64,000 nucleotides of DNA from Campylobacter upsaliensis. Lineage in GTDB: Bacteria; Campylobacterota; Campylobacteria; Campylobacterales; Campylobacteraceae. This document shows positions 24,882 to 34,792 of the stretch, piece by piece. Within the stretch, counting starts at the first letter, position 1; each line of letters starts with the position of its first letter. The stretch is taken from contig NZ_LR134372.1 in NCBI RefSeq assembly GCF_900637395.1, positions 806,001-870,000 on the forward strand, given 5' to 3'. Under the pieces are notes generated by a model. The model did not search any database. It had not been told where the DNA came from and saw only the letters and a list, made by a program, of their open reading frames with translations. Both the position numbers and the translations under genes were made by a program.

Positions 24882-27655
24882 TAAGCCTTAGTGATTTTTA
24901 CCGCACATTTTTTAAAGTCTGTTTGCTTAGAAAGCGGACAAGTCGCATCAAGGGTTACTTTGTTAATATACACATTTTCATCAAACCACGGCACATAAAC
25001 AAGCCCTTTAGGTGGCTTATTTCTTCCTCTCATATCGACTTTAGCTTTGACTTTACCGCGTCTTGATTCCACCCATACCAAATCGCCTTGTTCAAGCTTG
25101 AGCTTTTTGCAATCTTCCTCGTTCATATAGCAAAGTGCTTCAGGCACAGCACGGTAAAGCTCTGGCACACGCATAGTCATAGTCCCACTATGCCAATGTT
25201 CTAAAACTCTACCAGTAGAAAGCCAAAATGGATACTCCTCGCTCGGTCTTTCAGGTGCTTTCATAAAAGGTCTAAAGAAAATTTTAGCCTTATTTTTAAT
25301 GCTAAACTTCTCTTCCGTTTTAGGCTCAAGCAAGTCGCCTTTTTGTAAATTTTTATCAAAATCTCCATAAAAAGCAAAATCGCTCTTTGGCGCAGCTTTT
25401 TTCGCATAATAATCAAATTTGGTATTAAATCTCCACTGAGTTTCTTTACCATTTACCACAGGCCATCTTAATCCTCTTACCTGATGATAGGTGTTAAAGT
25501 CTGCTAAGTCGTGTCCGTGTCCTAGTCCAAATTTGCGGTATTCCTCCCAAAGGTATTTCTGCACGAAAAAGCCATAGCCTTTAAATTCCTTTCCATCGCT
25601 ACCAATGATCCTTCTTTCATCGCCATTGACTTCACTATTATCATAACCTTTAGCAATTTTATCATCAGCCTTAAATTTCTTAGCTTCGGCATTAGCAAAA
25701 AGCACATCATAAAGCGTGTCCTCTTCACTATATCCCATAGCCTTAGCTTCGTCTAAAACACTTGGTAAATTTAATTTCTCATCGACTTTTTTCTCACCCC
25801 AAACTTCCTTAAGCTTGAAGCGTTTGGCAAATTCCATCACCTGCCAAGTATCACTCATCGCCGCACCCACAGGTAAAACCTGTTGTCTCCAGTGCTGCGT
25901 TCTTCTTTCTGCGTTACCATAAGAACCCCATTTTTCATAAATCATCGCACTAGGCAAAATCAAATCCGCCACTTTCGCTGAAATTCCCGGATAACAATCA
26001 CTCACAACGATAAAATTATCCATATTACGCGCTGCTTCTATCCAGTGATTTGCATTAGCGGTATTTTGCCAAGGGTTATTCACTTGAACCCAAGCAAATT
26101 TAATTTTGCCATCTTCTAAATCACGCATAATTTTAAGATAAGGCGAACCCGGCTTTGGATTAATTGTCCCATTAGGAACTTTCCAAATTTTTTCAGAAAT
26201 AGCTCTATGCTTAGGATTAGCCACGACCATATCTGCTGGTAAGCGGTGTGAAAAAGTGCCGACCTCTCTAGCCGTGCCACAAGCTGAAGGTTGTCCTGTA
26301 AGTGAGAAAGCACCATTGCCCGGCTTTGCTTGTTTGCCTAGTAAAAAGTGTATCATATAGGCTTGTTCATTAACCCAAGTGCCTCTTGTGTGCTGATTAA
26401 AGCCCATAGTCCAAAAGCTCACTACTTTGCGATTTTTTTCTATATACAAATTTGCAAGCTCTTGTAATTTTTTCTTATAATCTTCCAAACTCTCATCATC
26501 ATCGCCCTTAGAAACCTTAGCTACATAGTCTAAAGTATAAGGCTCAAGTGCCTTTTTAAAGTCTTCAAAAGAAATTTCCCAGTTTTTATCTGGCACACCT
26601 TGATGTGTCATTTTAAGCGTATCACCAGCCTTAACACCCAAATAAGAAAGAGCAGTCGCCTCTTCTTCATCTAAGATTATGCTATTTTCTTTCGCAACCG
26701 TGTCTTTTTCGCTCTTTTTAAATTTAGGGTGGTTAGCATTTGCCCTCATACCATAGCCTATATCGGCATATCCTGTCGCAAAAACGCAGTGATTTTTAAT
26801 AAAATCTTTATCCATAGCTTCAGGGTGATTATAAACAATTTCCCTCGCGATGAAATTTAAAATCGCTAAATCCGTATTTGGCTTAAAGATGATTTCAGTA
26901 TCTGCTATATGGCTTGTGCGGTTTGAAAAAGTGCTAAGATTAACAACCTTAACCTTATCTAAATTACTTAGCTTTCTATCACTCACCCTAGACCATAAAA
27001 TAGGATGCATTTCAGCCATATTAGCTCCCCAAGTGATGATAGTGTCGGTTAGCTCTATATCATCATAACAGCCCGATGGCTCATCAACGCCAAAAGTTTG
27101 CATAAAGCCCACAACAGCAGAAGCCATACAATGCCTTGCATTTGGGTCAATATTATTTGTCCTAAAACCAGCTTTTGCAAGTTTGACGCTTGCATAGCCT
27201 TCTTGGATGGTATATTGCCCGCTACCAAAAATTCCAACGCCAGTAACTCCAAGCTCATTATAAGCTTTTTTAAATTGCTTTTCCATTTCATCAAAAGCTC
27301 TTTGCCACGAAACTTGCTGAAATTTACCTTTTTTATCAAATTCTCCCTTACTATTGACACGAAGTAAAGGCATTACAAGGCGGTCTTCACCATACATAAT
27401 TTTAGCATTAAAATAACCCTTAATGCAGTTAAGCCCACGGTTTACAGGTGCGGCAGGGTCTCCTTTAATGGCGACTATTTTGCCATCTTTTCTAGCCACC
27501 ATAATCCCACAGCCCGTTCCGCAAAATCGGCATACGGATTTATCCCATTGCCACTCTTCTTTAGGTGCAGCCATTAAAGAGCTTGGCACACTCATACCAG
27601 CGACACTTGCAGCACTTGCAATTGCCGTATTTTTGATAAAGTCCCTTCTATTCAT
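24881..27655 (-). CDS. napA: NapA, catalytic subunit of periplasmic nitrate reductase
   Basis: NapA reduces nitrate to nitrite with a Mo-bis-MGD centre and one 4Fe-4S cluster. The 924-residue protein starts with a Tat signal ([17 protein letters not shown]). The N-terminal cluster motif [13 protein letters not shown] ends in CIKGYF, and the molybdenum-ligand cysteine lies in [12 protein letters not shown]. The length matches the long epsilonproteobacterial NapA. It is the first gene of napAGHBLD, with its own -10 box upstream. Cofactor assembly links it to mogA and export to tatBC. Confidence 0.97.
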   Translation of the reverse strand: MNRRDFIKNTAIASAASVAGMSVPSSLMAAPKEEWQWDKSVCRFCGTGCGIMVARKDGKIVAIKGDPAAPVNRGLNCIKGYFNAKIMYGEDRLVMPLLRVNSKGEFDKKGKFQQVSWQRAFDEMEKQFKKAYNELGVTGVGIFGSGQYTIQEGYASVKLAKAGFRTNNIDPNARHCMASAVVGFMQTFGVDEPSGCYDDIELTDTIITWGANMAEMHPILWSRVSDRKLSNLDKVKVVNLSTFSNRTSHIADTEIIFKPNTDLAILNFIAREIVYNHPEAMDKDFIKNHCVFATGYADIGYGMRANANHPKFKKSEKDTVAKENSIILDEEEATALSYLGVKAGDTLKMTHQGVPDKNWEISFEDFKKALEPYTLDYVAKVSKGDDDESLEDYKKKLQELANLYIEKNRKVVSFWTMGFNQHTRGTWVNEQAYMIHFLLGKQAKPGNGAFSLTGQPSACGTAREVGTFSHRLPADMVVANPKHRAISEKIWKVPNGTINPKPGSPYLKIMRDLEDGKIKFAWVQVNNPWQNTANANHWIEAARNMDNFIVVSDCYPGISAKVADLILPSAMIYEKWGSYGNAERRTQHWRQQVLPVGAAMSDTWQVMEFAKRFKLKEVWGEKKVDEKLNLPSVLDEAKAMGYSEEDTLYDVLFANAEAKKFKADDKIAKGYDNSEVNGDERRIIGSDGKEFKGYGFFVQKYLWEEYRKFGLGHGHDLADFNTYHQVRGLRWPVVNGKETQWRFNTKFDYYAKKAAPKSDFAFYGDFDKNLQKGDLLEPKTEEKFSIKNKAKIFFRPFMKAPERPSEEYPFWLSTGRVLEHWHSGTMTMRVPELYRAVPEALCYMNEEDCKKLKLEQGDLVWVESRRGKVKAKVDMRGRNKPPKGLVYVPWFDENVYINKVTLDATCPLSKQTDFKKCAVKITKA

Positions 27656-27683
27656 TTTTTTCCTTTCAAGGTAAAATCGCTAT

Positions 27684-27689
27684 ATTTTA
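27684..27689 (-). promoter_or_regulatory. -10 box for the nap operon
   Basis: On the minus strand tttttgctgGTAAAATat precedes napA by about 30 nt, followed by AAAGGA before the ATG. The T-run, G and TAAAAT fit Campylobacter sigma-70. I looked for a clear NssR or Fnr-type inverted repeat nearby and did not find one. Confidence 0.5.
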
Positions 27690-27798
27690 CCAGCAAAAAT
27701 GTTAATAAGATGATAAATTAAGAAAAAAATGAATAATTTTTAAGCTATGGATTTATAGGACTTTTTTACTCTTTTTAATCATTACAAAACATAAAAAA

Positions 27799-29580
27799 CT
27801 ATTGATTTTTAAAATAGCCCATTTGAAACATTTTTTGATAAATTTGTGCGGTTAAAACCCCAGTCGTTGTGCTTTTGCCACCGTGTTCAAGTAGTATGGT
27901 AACGACATAACGAGGCTTATTATAAGGTGCATAGCTTGTAATCCAAGTATGAGAACGCGTGTAATATTTAAGCTCGGCTTCATTGACCCTATTTTTATCC
28001 GCTTGAGAAAAACCTATAACTTGTGCTGTGCCTGTTTTGGCTGCCACTTTAATAGGCAAATGATTAAGATAGCGATAAGCCGTTCCACCTTGCTCATTTG
28101 CCACAGCATACATTGAATTCCTAATATAAGGAAGTTGGCTTTTTTCAAAAAGTGTAAAAACTTCCTTAGGGGAGCTGAGATTTTTATCTTTTAAAAAATG
28201 AGGACTAACTTCCTCTCCTGTGGCAATTTGTGCGGTGTATTTGGCAATTTGCATAGGAGTTACTAAAAAATTGCCCTGCCCTATGCTAGTATTAAGCGTT
28301 TCGCCTTGATACCACGGCTTTTTATAGCGTTGCATTTTCCACTCTTTACTTGGCACGACTCCGACAAATTCATTAGGCAAATCTACGCCCGTTTTTGCCC
28401 CAAAGCCTATGCGTGAAAGCGTGGAGGCTATAAGATCTATCCCTACTTTTAAGCTCCCTTCATAAAAATACACATCACAACTATGCTTGATGGCGTGTTT
28501 TAAGTCCATAGAGCCGTGTCCGCTTCGATTCCAACAGCGAAAATTTCGCCCTGCTAACTCAACAGAACCAGAGCAATAAAACTCAGTGGCGGTATTGATG
28601 GAATTTGAATTTAAAAAAGCAAGTCCAACGCCCATTTTCACAACGGAGCCGGGTGGGTAATTTGCATTAACTAAGCGATTTGTAAAGGGGTGGTCTAAAT
28701 TTTCTATTAAGGCTTTCCAGTCTTTTGTGGAAATTCCACGCACAAAAGGATTAAGGTCGTATTCAGGAAAGCTTGAAGCGGCTAAAATTTCTCCACTATA
28801 AGCGTCCATTATCACGGCTGCTCCGCTATTATCGGCAAAAATTTCGCTCAAATAACTCTGCAAAGCTATATCTATGCTTAAACTAATATCTTGTGAGCTA
28901 GAGTCCTTGTAAGAAAGCTCCTCTAAAACTTGATTGAAGGCATTAACCTTATAAACTCTCTCGCCTTTTTGTCCTTGCAAAATTTCATTATAATAACGCT
29001 CAATGCCACTTTTTCCCGTGTAATTTGTAAGCTTTGCTATCTCATTTTCACTTATATCTTGCAAATTTGCCTTTTGGGTGTAGCCTATGATATGCGAGGC
29101 TAATTTGCCATAAGGATATTTGCGTTTAGTCGTGGGGATAATGCGGATATTTTCATTTTGAGAAAGCTGTGAAAAATGCGGACTAATCTCATCATAGCTT
29201 AGAAAATCAATCACCTCGATAAAGTCTTGGTTATAGTAAGAATCAGCCCTCTTATAGTTTCTTACCAATATCGTTGCGTTAAGATCTGGAAAATGCTCTT
29301 GCAATTTGGCAATTTCAAGCTCTAGCTTACCCCTATGCTCCTTTTTAATGCTTAAATAAGGCTTAAGAGCTATGCTAAACCCTAAATCGTTCATCGCCAA
29401 AATTGAGCCATTTCTGTCTAAAATTTCGCCTCTTGTTGGGACCAAATATTCTGTTTTAATGGAATTTTGTCTTGCAAGCTCCTCATAATAAACATTAGAT
29501 TTTATACTAAGATAATACACCCTACTTAACAAAAGCACAAAGAAAAGAAAAATAAAAGCCACAACAAGACGCATTCTCAT
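27799..29580 (-). CDS. mrdA: Penicillin-binding protein 2 (elongation transpeptidase)
   Basis: PBP2 cross-links peptidoglycan during side-wall growth. The 593-residue protein has one N-terminal membrane anchor (about 7-25), a PBP dimer domain, and a transpeptidase domain with the three active-site motifs: Ser-x-x-Lys in PGSVVKMG, Ser-x-Asn-type SCDVYFYEG, and Lys-Thr-Gly in AKTGTAQV. It is the last gene of the envelope run from nadK and overlaps the mreD-like gene by one base. Confidence 0.94.
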   Translation of the reverse strand: MRMRLVVAFIFLFFVLLLSRVYYLSIKSNVYYEELARQNSIKTEYLVPTRGEILDRNGSILAMNDLGFSIALKPYLSIKKEHRGKLELEIAKLQEHFPDLNATILVRNYKRADSYYNQDFIEVIDFLSYDEISPHFSQLSQNENIRIIPTTKRKYPYGKLASHIIGYTQKANLQDISENEIAKLTNYTGKSGIERYYNEILQGQKGERVYKVNAFNQVLEELSYKDSSSQDISLSIDIALQSYLSEIFADNSGAAVIMDAYSGEILAASSFPEYDLNPFVRGISTKDWKALIENLDHPFTNRLVNANYPPGSVVKMGVGLAFLNSNSINTATEFYCSGSVELAGRNFRCWNRSGHGSMDLKHAIKHSCDVYFYEGSLKVGIDLIASTLSRIGFGAKTGVDLPNEFVGVVPSKEWKMQRYKKPWYQGETLNTSIGQGNFLVTPMQIAKYTAQIATGEEVSPHFLKDKNLSSPKEVFTLFEKSQLPYIRNSMYAVANEQGGTAYRYLNHLPIKVAAKTGTAQVIGFSQADKNRVNEAELKYYTRSHTWITSYAPYNKPRYVVTILLEHGGKSTTTGVLTAQIYQKMFQMGYFKNQ

Positions 29581-30074
29581 TAAATCTTACCTTTAAAAAA
29601 CACAAAAGCAAACAAAGCTTCAAAACATATAGAAATAAAATAAGAAAAACTAAACAAAATTGTTTTTTCATTATTTGCATAAGAAAAAACAAGCTCTAAA
29701 ATCACCACAAAAAGATAGGCACAAAAAACGAAAACAATAGGTGTCGTGCTTGACATCTTTAAATTTGTTTTAATCCACCCCGCCAAAGCATAGTAAAAAA
29801 TAAAAAAGGCTATCCAAGAAGAAAAAGGAAAAAAATCGTGAGTGATATCTGCAAAAAGCAAGAAAAATAAAGAAAAATACCAACGAAAATCAAGCTTTAA
29901 AAGCGTCTTTTCTCTCTCCTCTAAAAGCATAAACATATAGCAAAAAAAGAAGCCGTAAAATAAAGGAAGATAAGAAAAAACAGAACTTAAAATTTCATAA
30001 AAAATAAAAAAAATTCCTAAAAACACATAAGAAAAATTTAAGCTCTTATTATAAACACTTACCCTTTTCATCAT
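29580..30074 (-). CDS. MreD-like small integral membrane protein
   Basis: The 164-residue protein has about five hydrophobic helices separated by short basic loops. Sequence motifs are poor, but an MreD-sized membrane protein directly ahead of mrdA is the common arrangement of rod-shape genes. It overlaps engB (ATGA) and mrdA (one base). The MreD assignment is inferred from position and topology and is not supported by a clear motif. Confidence 0.6.
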   Translation of the reverse strand: MMKRVSVYNKSLNFSYVFLGIFFIFYEILSSVFSYLPLFYGFFFCYMFMLLEEREKTLLKLDFRWYFSLFFLLFADITHDFFPFSSWIAFFIFYYALAGWIKTNLKMSSTTPIVFVFCAYLFVVILELVFSYANNEKTILFSFSYFISICFEALFAFVFFKGKI

Positions 30075-30661
30075 AATCCTAGCGTCTTTTCTAAGATGAT
30101 ATTTTCTAACAAAGCTAAACCACTTTTATTTAAATTTGAAATCAGTAAAGAATTTTCAAAATCATTTTTAAGTTTTGTTTTTTGACTTTGATTAAGCTTA
30201 TCTGCCTTAGTAAAAACTTTTAAAATTTGCTGATCGCCCCTCAAAAAACTTTTTAAATACGCATCGACACCTAAATCAATCTCTAAATTTGTATGTCTAG
30301 CATCGATAAGGTGTAAAAAAAGCTTTATAGAGGTGCGGAGTTTAAGAAATTCGTCTAAATTTTTATTCCAAATTTCTTTAAGATTTTTAGAAACCTTAGC
30401 ATAGCCAAAACCGGGCAAATCAATAAAGTGAATTTTAAATTCTTCTTCATTTTTCTTGCATTTGATTTCAAAAAAATTAATAAGCTGGGTTTTTCCCGGT
30501 GTGCTTGAGCTTTTGGCGAGTTTTTTTTGCTTACAAAGTGTGTTAATGAGCGAACTTTTTCCCACATTTGAACGCCCTAAAAATGCCACTTCAGCACAAT
30601 TTGCTTCAAAATTTGGGTCAAATTTAGCTAAAGAAGTGAGAAAAGTGGCGTTACTTATCAT
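30071..30661 (-). CDS. engB: Ribosome biogenesis GTPase EngB/YsxC
   Basis: This small GTPase helps assemble the large ribosomal subunit. Visible motifs: G1 GRSNVGKSS, switch-region threonine in STPGKTQLIN, G3 DLPGFGYA, and G4 TKADK. The frame extends to a TTG at 30679, but the ATG at 30659-30661 gives the usual start MISNATFLTS and reduces the overlap with lptA, so I use it (196 aa). Confidence 0.92.
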   Translation of the reverse strand: MISNATFLTSLAKFDPNFEANCAEVAFLGRSNVGKSSLINTLCKQKKLAKSSSTPGKTQLINFFEIKCKKNEEEFKIHFIDLPGFGYAKVSKNLKEIWNKNLDEFLKLRTSIKLFLHLIDARHTNLEIDLGVDAYLKSFLRGDQQILKVFTKADKLNQSQKTKLKNDFENSLLISNLNKSGLALLENIILEKTLGL

Positions 30662-31115
30662 TTTCAAGCTCAAAAACAAAACGCGCAGGTTTATTTTGCC
30701 TGCTTTGCACTTGATAGATATTTGCTTTTCTATCGACTATGATTTTATCTCCATAAAGTTTTTTATCTGTGTTGATTTCGTGGATAAAGGCATTGCCATT
30801 GATCTCATAGGTATCTTTAGCAACATTGTAGATAAATTTATCTCCACTTCCTTTATAGGTTTTATCGTTAAGCATAATGCTAAATTTAGGATTTTTACTC
30901 GCTTCATAACGCAAAGGTTTTCTATTTTTATCCATAAAAATGACAAGCTCTTCGGCATTTAGCACATCTTTGCCTCTACTTACGACAACATTACCACTTA
31001 AGACACTCTTGCCTGTGTTTTCATCAGCATAAAAATTAAGTGCTTTAACCTCAATCTTATCGGCAAGTAAAACATTAAAGCTTAAAAAAAATCCAATGAT
31101 TAATTTACAAGCCAT
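30651..31115 (-). CDS. lptA: LptA, periplasmic LPS transport protein
   Basis: LptA forms the bridge that carries lipooligosaccharide across the periplasm. The 154-residue protein has a signal peptide (MACKLIIGFFLSFNVLLA) and an OstA-like beta-jellyroll with repeating patterns (SVLSGNVVVSRGKDVLNAEELVI). It overlaps lptC by 16 bp. LptB is encoded at 43 kb in the same window. Confidence 0.87.
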   Translation of the reverse strand: MACKLIIGFFLSFNVLLADKIEVKALNFYADENTGKSVLSGNVVVSRGKDVLNAEELVIFMDKNRKPLRYEASKNPKFSIMLNDKTYKGSGDKFIYNVAKDTYEINGNAFIHEINTDKKLYGDKIIVDRKANIYQVQSRQNKPARFVFELENDK

Positions 31116-31621
31116 GCATTAACTCCTTGCACTTTTAAAATTTTGTTTTTAGTATCGTAATTTAGCGTATTTCCCTTAACTACATTATTATTAAAAAGGG
31201 CTTTAAAATTTGTATCAGTGCTAATTTGCTTACTTGCAGTATTGTATTTGACCTTTTCACTCATAATTTTAACTTCATCACTAATATAAACAACATCTCC
31301 TTCAAAAACGATATTTTCTTGCTTTTTACCCAAAACCTCTAAAGAATTTGCACTCAAATTAAAATCTCCACCTAAATTAACGAAATTTTTAAATACATCT
31401 TTATCATTATAACGCGTCCAAGTTTTTGCTTCATAGTAGGACTTTACGCTACTTGCATTTAATTCATAAGCGTATAAATGATGTGCTTCGACATTTTTAA
31501 AATCAAGTGCATAGTTTTTTAAATCCATAGTGTAAGGATTTTGCATACCAAGCAAAGCAAAAATAATACTAAAAAGAGTAATCAAAATTCCAAAAATTTT
31601 TATCGCCAAAGTGCGTCCCAC
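31100..31621 (-). CDS. lptC: LptC-like LPS export protein
   Basis: The 173-residue protein has one N-terminal membrane anchor (IKIFGILITLFSIIFALLG) and a periplasmic beta-jellyroll domain related to LptA. LptC links the inner-membrane LptBFG complex to LptA. The frame opens with GTG at 31621, 22 bp inside kdsC; no ATG lies before the membrane helix, so the exact start is uncertain. Its position between kdsC and lptA matches the usual gene order. Confidence 0.82.
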   Translation of the reverse strand: MGRTLAIKIFGILITLFSIIFALLGMQNPYTMDLKNYALDFKNVEAHHLYAYELNASSVKSYYEAKTWTRYNDKDVFKNFVNLGGDFNLSANSLEVLGKKQENIVFEGDVVYISDEVKIMSEKVKYNTASKQISTDTNFKALFNNNVVKGNTLNYDTKNKILKVQGVNAWLVN

Positions 31622-32088
31622 TCTTTTTGCATAGCATTTCTTTCGATGATAAGCTCTATCATTTGTGCTACGGCACCACGCCCCCCTTTTTTCTTAAGCT
31701 TTACATCGACTTTTAAATCCTTATGTGCGTCTTTAGGCTTAAAACTAAGTTTGACAGCTTCAAGCAAGGCTTTATCGTTATGATAATCGCCTATGGCAGC
31801 ACATTGTGAAAAGTCTAAATTTAATTTTACTAAAAGCTCTTTGGCACAGCTTAATTTATCTTTAATGCCCTGAAAGACAAATTCGATTTTTAAATCTTTA
31901 GCTCTTTGCTCTACGCAAGGACTATTACGCCCTGTGATGATAGCTATTTTTTTGCCAAGCTTAAGCCACGCTTCAATGGCAGCTCCGTCCTTTACATCAA
32001 ATTCTTTAATCTCACCACCATTTTGCGTGTAAATAATCTTACCATCAGTTAAACAGCCATCAATATCTAAAAAAATAAGCTCTATCAT
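31600..32088 (-). CDS. kdsC: KDO-8-phosphate phosphatase KdsC (HAD family)
   Basis: KdsC removes phosphate from KDO-8-P in lipid A-core synthesis. The 162-residue HAD phosphatase has motif I FLDIDGCLTDGKI, motif II in AIITGRNS, and the late acidic motif AIGDYHNDKALLEAV. There is no cap domain, as in tetrameric KdsC. It lies one base after rlpA ends and overlaps lptC. Confidence 0.9.
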   Translation of the reverse strand: MIELIFLDIDGCLTDGKIIYTQNGGEIKEFDVKDGAAIEAWLKLGKKIAIITGRNSPCVEQRAKDLKIEFVFQGIKDKLSCAKELLVKLNLDFSQCAAIGDYHNDKALLEAVKLSFKPKDAHKDLKVDVKLKKKGGRGAVAQMIELIIERNAMQKEWDALWR

Positions 32089-32089
32089 C

Positions 32090-32920
32090 TTACTCTCTCA
32101 CGACAAAAGCCCCAGCAAAAGCCCCGCTACTGGCAAAATCTCTTGCCTCATCTTCACTTCTAAAGCCTGTTAAAAAGACGCGGTTTAGCCCATCAACAGA
32201 GCTTGTGCGTATAGTAGAGCTATAACTGCGGTAGGTTTTGTATTTTGACGCGGTGATTTCAGCTCCAGAGCGGTTTTTAAATGCACCAATTTGCACCATA
32301 AAATTTCCTCCCTCATAGACATTTCCACCGCTAGAAATTGCACCGCCACTTCCATAATTTACATTAGAATGCACGACTTCATTGCCCGAATTTTTATTAC
32401 CAAAGCCTATAACTTCAAGTCTTACAGGTGCTGTTCCAGCGTGAATCATATCAATTTTTCCTGCCGCACCTTTAGATAAGTCGATAATGCGGTTATGCGC
32501 AAAAGGTCCGCGGTCATTTACACGCACGGTAACTTGACGATTATTATTTAAATTTGTAACCTTTAAAATCGTATTCATCGGTAAAGTTTTATGTGCTGCT
32601 GTTAGTCCGTTTTGATCATAAGTTTCGCCATTACTTGTTTTTTTGCCGTGAAAGCCCGGTCCATACCAGCTTGCTATCCCATCTGCTGTTTCGCCCACTT
32701 CAACAACGGTTGGATAATAAGTCTTACCATTAATTGTATAAGGCTTCATCGTGCCTTTACTGCCTGATTTAGACGGATCGCTTTTAAAATCATTAGTAGG
32801 GTAATAAACTTGTGCATTTCCATTAAAATTATCTCTAATATAGCTTGTAACTCCACAGCCACTTAAAAATAAAAGCGTAAAGCTAGCGAGAGCTAACTTG
32901 AGCATATGAGTTTTTTGCAT
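32090..32920 (-). CDS. rlpA: RlpA-type septal ring lytic transglycosylase (lipoprotein)
   Basis: RlpA-type proteins cleave denuded glycan strands at division sites. The 276-residue protein has a lipobox (LLFLSGCG), a double-psi beta-barrel domain (GIASWYGPGFHGKKTSNGE, TAAHKTLP, NDRGPF), and a C-terminal SPOR domain (about 207-276: GGNFMVQIGAFKN). The ATG at 32920 follows AAGGAG. The first 38 bp overlap the mltD end. Confidence 0.9.
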   Translation of the reverse strand: MQKTHMLKLALASFTLLFLSGCGVTSYIRDNFNGNAQVYYPTNDFKSDPSKSGSKGTMKPYTINGKTYYPTVVEVGETADGIASWYGPGFHGKKTSNGETYDQNGLTAAHKTLPMNTILKVTNLNNNRQVTVRVNDRGPFAHNRIIDLSKGAAGKIDMIHAGTAPVRLEVIGFGNKNSGNEVVHSNVNYGSGGAISSGGNVYEGGNFMVQIGAFKNRSGAEITASKYKTYRSYSSTIRTSSVDGLNRVFLTGFRSEDEARDFASSGAFAGAFVVRE

Positions 32921-33995
32921 TTTTCTTCTCCTTAATCGGTATTATAAGTTTTTGATTAATGCTTAAATGATTTTTACGAATTTTATTTAATTCTCTAATA
33001 TCTTCTGCGTTAATACCGTGCATTTTGGCGATTTTATAAAGCGAGTCTCCCGATTTAACAATATAAGTTTTTGTCATCGGTATCGTTGTATCGACTTTTT
33101 CAAGCTTGACATTTTTGAAATTTTTTTCAAAAAAGGCGACCTTATTAAGCGGGATATACATATAATAGCCCTTTCCCGGAGGAGTGAAGCTATGTCTAAA
33201 TTGCGGATTATATTTTTTAAGTGTAGCTAAATTAAGCCCTGCACCCTTTGCAATGTCCCTAAGTGCCACAGATGAGGGGATATCAACCTTAACAAAATCA
33301 TTACTCAAAGCATAATTCATCAAAGACGGGTCTTTTTGTAATAAAAATTCCCTATCACTTGCCAAAAAAGCAAGAGTTAAAATTTTGCGTATGAAATCTC
33401 TTGTCTCTAAAGAAAGATATTTTTTATCCGCATCAAGTAAGACGCGTAAATCATCACTCCCAGCCTGCTTAATCGCCTTTCTTAGCTTACCATTACCACA
33501 ATTATAAGCCAAAAGTGCTAAATACCACTTGCCAAATTCATCTTTAAGCTCCTTGATGTAAGTCGTAGCGGCGTGGGTGGATTTCACAAGATCAAGCCTT
33601 TCATCAACATATGCATCGACCCTAAGTCCTAATTTTATCGCCGTTGGACGCATAAATTGCCAAACGCCAGCAGCTTTAGCGTTTGAAACGCTTCCCACTT
33701 TTAAGCCCGATTCAACCATAGCAAGATACAAAAGCTCCTGAGGAACATCTTCTTGAGATAAAATTTTTCTAATCATAGGAGTGATTTTAGAAAAATTTTG
33801 CACTGAATTTACCAAAACTCCCGCGTGTTTTGACTCCAAATCCTTTCTCACTTCCACGAAAATCAAATCGCTCATAAAGCTAGGATCAATGTCTAAATGC
33901 CTTAAAATTTGCACTTGCTTTTCATAATGCTCTGGTGCGTAAGTTTGAGAAAAAACGGAGGTTAATAATAATAAAATTAAAATTATTTTTTTCAT
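32883..33995 (-). CDS. mltD: MltD-like membrane-bound lytic transglycosylase
   Basis: The 370-residue protein has a signal peptide (MKKIILILLLLTSVFS), an SLT-fold catalytic domain with the catalytic glutamate in AMVESGLKVGSVSNAKAAG followed by GVWQFM, and a C-terminal LysM domain (YIVKSGDSLYKIAKMHG). It cleaves peptidoglycan to 1,6-anhydro products. It overlaps tatD by one base and rlpA by 38 bp. Confidence 0.9.
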   Translation of the reverse strand: MKKIILILLLLTSVFSQTYAPEHYEKQVQILRHLDIDPSFMSDLIFVEVRKDLESKHAGVLVNSVQNFSKITPMIRKILSQEDVPQELLYLAMVESGLKVGSVSNAKAAGVWQFMRPTAIKLGLRVDAYVDERLDLVKSTHAATTYIKELKDEFGKWYLALLAYNCGNGKLRKAIKQAGSDDLRVLLDADKKYLSLETRDFIRKILTLAFLASDREFLLQKDPSLMNYALSNDFVKVDIPSSVALRDIAKGAGLNLATLKKYNPQFRHSFTPPGKGYYMYIPLNKVAFFEKNFKNVKLEKVDTTIPMTKTYIVKSGDSLYKIAKMHGINAEDIRELNKIRKNHLSINQKLIIPIKEKKNAKNSYAQVSSR

Positions 33996-34792
33996 TATTT
34001 TCCTTTAAAAAACAAAGCTTTAGAATTTTTTAAACAAAGTCTTAAAAGCTCATCTTTAGATAAATTTAAAAGCTCACTCATTTTATCCGCGACAAAATGC
34101 GTCAAAAGTGGCTCGTTTCTTCTCCCTCTAAAAGGCTCTGGGGTAAGATAGGGTGCGTCCGTTTCGATGAGCAATTTTTCCCTAGGAATTTGAGGTAAGA
34201 TTTCTACCAAATTTTTAGCATTTTTAAAAGTCAAAACCCCTCCTATACCAAAATAAAAGCCATCATCTGCCAAACCAAGCAAAAGCTTACTTGCATTAAA
34301 ACAATGCAAAACCCCACCGCAAAGCTCTTTTGTGTGTTCTTTTAAAATGTGATAAGTGTCCTCATTTGCCTCACGCGTATGGATAATAATGGGCTTTTTA
34401 AATTCTTTAGCAAGTTGAATTTGAGCCAAAAAACAATCTTTTTGCAATTTTTTCTCGCCCTCATCTTTCAAGCGGTAATAATCCAGCCCACATTCTCCCA
34501 CAGCTACGCATTTTTCATCTTTTAAATAAGCTCTTAATATTTCTTCATCATAGCTTTTTAACTCATAAGGATGCACACCCGCAGCAAAAAAAACATTTTC
34601 ATAGCTATGTGCGATTTCACAGGCTCTTGGAAGGTCCTTAATGTCTGCACCGGGGATAATGATTTTTTCTATGCCGTTATTAAAAGAGTGCTTTAAAAGC
34701 TCGTCTAAATCATCAAAATAACGCTCATCATCTAAATGACAATGCGTGTCGATGATCGTCCCCTCATCTTTAAATTCAAGATTTAAGAACAT
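33995..34792 (-). CDS. tatD: TatD-family metal-dependent hydrolase/DNase
   Basis: The 265-residue TIM-barrel hydrolase has the metal-ligand motif IIDTHCHLDD, GVHPYEL, VGECGLDYYR, IIHTRE and the late ETDAPYLTPEPFRG. TatD proteins are 3'-5' exonucleases or quality-control hydrolases. Its start overlaps cbrR by 10 bp. Confidence 0.92.
   Translation of the reverse strand: MFLNLEFKDEGTIIDTHCHLDDERYFDDLDELLKHSFNNGIEKIIIPGADIKDLPRACEIAHSYENVFFAAGVHPYELKSYDEEILRAYLKDEKCVAVGECGLDYYRLKDEGEKKLQKDCFLAQIQLAKEFKKPIIIHTREANEDTYHILKEHTKELCGGVLHCFNASKLLLGLADDGFYFGIGGVLTFKNAKNLVEILPQIPREKLLIETDAPYLTPEPFRGRRNEPLLTHFVADKMSELLNLSKDELLRLCLKNSKALFFKGK

Noticed and set aside
27690..27798. NssR or Fnr-type operator upstream of napA
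   Set aside because: Only a single TTAAC-like half-site was seen, without the matching inverted half.
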